From: Nematostella vectensis
Lineage: Eukaryota > Cnidaria > Anthozoa > Actiniaria > Edwardsiidae
Reading direction: 5' to 3'
Length of the DNA stretch: 64,000 nucleotides
Assembly (NCBI RefSeq): GCF_932526225.1
Contig: NC_064040.1
Coordinates: 6,111,181-6,175,180 of the forward strand
The notes beneath the pieces were generated by a model. The model did no database searches. It had not been told where the DNA came from and saw nothing but the letters and a program-made list of their open reading frames with translations. Positions 59,290 to 64,000 of the stretch are shown here, piece by piece (the first letter of the stretch is position 1; every line of letters begins with the position of its first letter). Made by a program: the position numbers and the translations under genes.

Positions 59290-59645
59290 TTGGGATGGAG
59301 TCATCTTTTGGGGCTAGGTAGAGAGGTCATTTTTTGGGTGGGGTAGAGGGGTAATTTTTTTGGATTGGGTAGAGGAGCCATCTATTAGGTTTGGTAGAAT
59401 GGTATTTTTTTGGGAGGGGTAGAGGGGTAATTTTTTTGATTGGATAGAGGAGACATATTTTGGGTTTGGGTAGAGTGGTTGTTTTTCGGATGGGGTAGAC
59501 GGGTCACTTTTTGAGGTGGTGTAGAGGGATCATCTTTTGGGGGGGGGGATACAGGGGTCATCTTCTGAGTCAGGGTGGAGGGGTCATTTTTCAGATGGAG
59601 TAGGAGGGTAATCTTTTGGGGTGGGGTAGAAGGGTCATCTTTTAA
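59290..59645. repeat. Degenerate about 39-bp repeats after UGP2
   Basis: Eight or nine imperfect copies of GGGGTAGAGGGGTCATTTTT just beyond the UGP2 stop, so possibly within its 3' UTR. Confidence 0.75.
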
Positions 59646-59654
59646 TGTTGGTTG

Positions 59655-63861
<4,207 letters not shown>

Positions 63862-64000
63862 CTATAATACAAAATAAAATACTACAATGAGGGACATGGC
63901 TTACCCCTTTCACCCCTTCAAGTGGTAAGCCCCCTTTGAAAATTCTAGGATCTACTCTTGTTAGCTGTTTACAGAGAAAACAAAATACGGCTAAGTTGTA

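Overview
The window reads as nuclear DNA of an animal with short, well-conserved exons in long introns, GT-AG splicing, abundant minisatellites, a DIRS-type retroelement, a Penelope-type fragment and several short inverted-repeat transposons. Gene content and repeat load fit a cnidarian, probably a sea anemone such as Nematostella. That placement is an inference, since no search was possible. No CRISPR, rRNA or convincing tRNA was seen.

Layout. (1) 1-20436, minus strand: an ABCC4/MRP4-like ABC exporter, 28 exons traced, with its last coding part off the left edge. Its introns hold several tandem arrays, a roughly 900-bp inverted-repeat element and a degenerate 4-kb DIRS element. (2) 20437-25174: intergenic, with a 1.2-kb inverted-repeat element and a TA microsatellite. 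(3) 25175-31733, minus: cyclin K, 9 exons, 542 aa. (4) About 31734-32138: a compact shared promoter. (5) 32139-38408, plus: EEF1G, 9 exons, 425 aa, with a TATA box and a pyrimidine-rich start region; its introns carry two opposed MITEs and a Penelope fragment. (6) 39925-54484, minus: a KCTD3/SHKBP1-like BTB-WD40 protein, 18 exons, 673 aa, with several arrays including a 3.7-kb 33-bp array. (7) 55315-58797: a 3.5-kb satellite of about 59-bp units. (8) 59655 to beyond 64000, minus: the C-terminal 358 aa of UGP2 (UTP-glucose-1-phosphate uridylyltransferase).

The main discovery candidate is a recurring pattern. At least eight tandem arrays in three unrelated genes start at an exon edge, and their repeat unit is a copy of that exon-intron junction: the end of the exon plus its GT donor, or the AG acceptor plus the start of the exon. 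The arrays sit at ABCC4 774, 6239, 6389 and 8206, KCTD3 41393, 41954 and 44510, and UGP2 61128. Many copies keep a usable-looking splice site, so some exons face 5 to about 45 tandem donors. A dispersed inverted copy of another ABCC4 junction and an inverted exon fragment beside the DIRS element extend the theme. Exon frames were checked by hand: the coding exons of CCNK, EEF1G and KCTD3 each sum to a whole number of codons.
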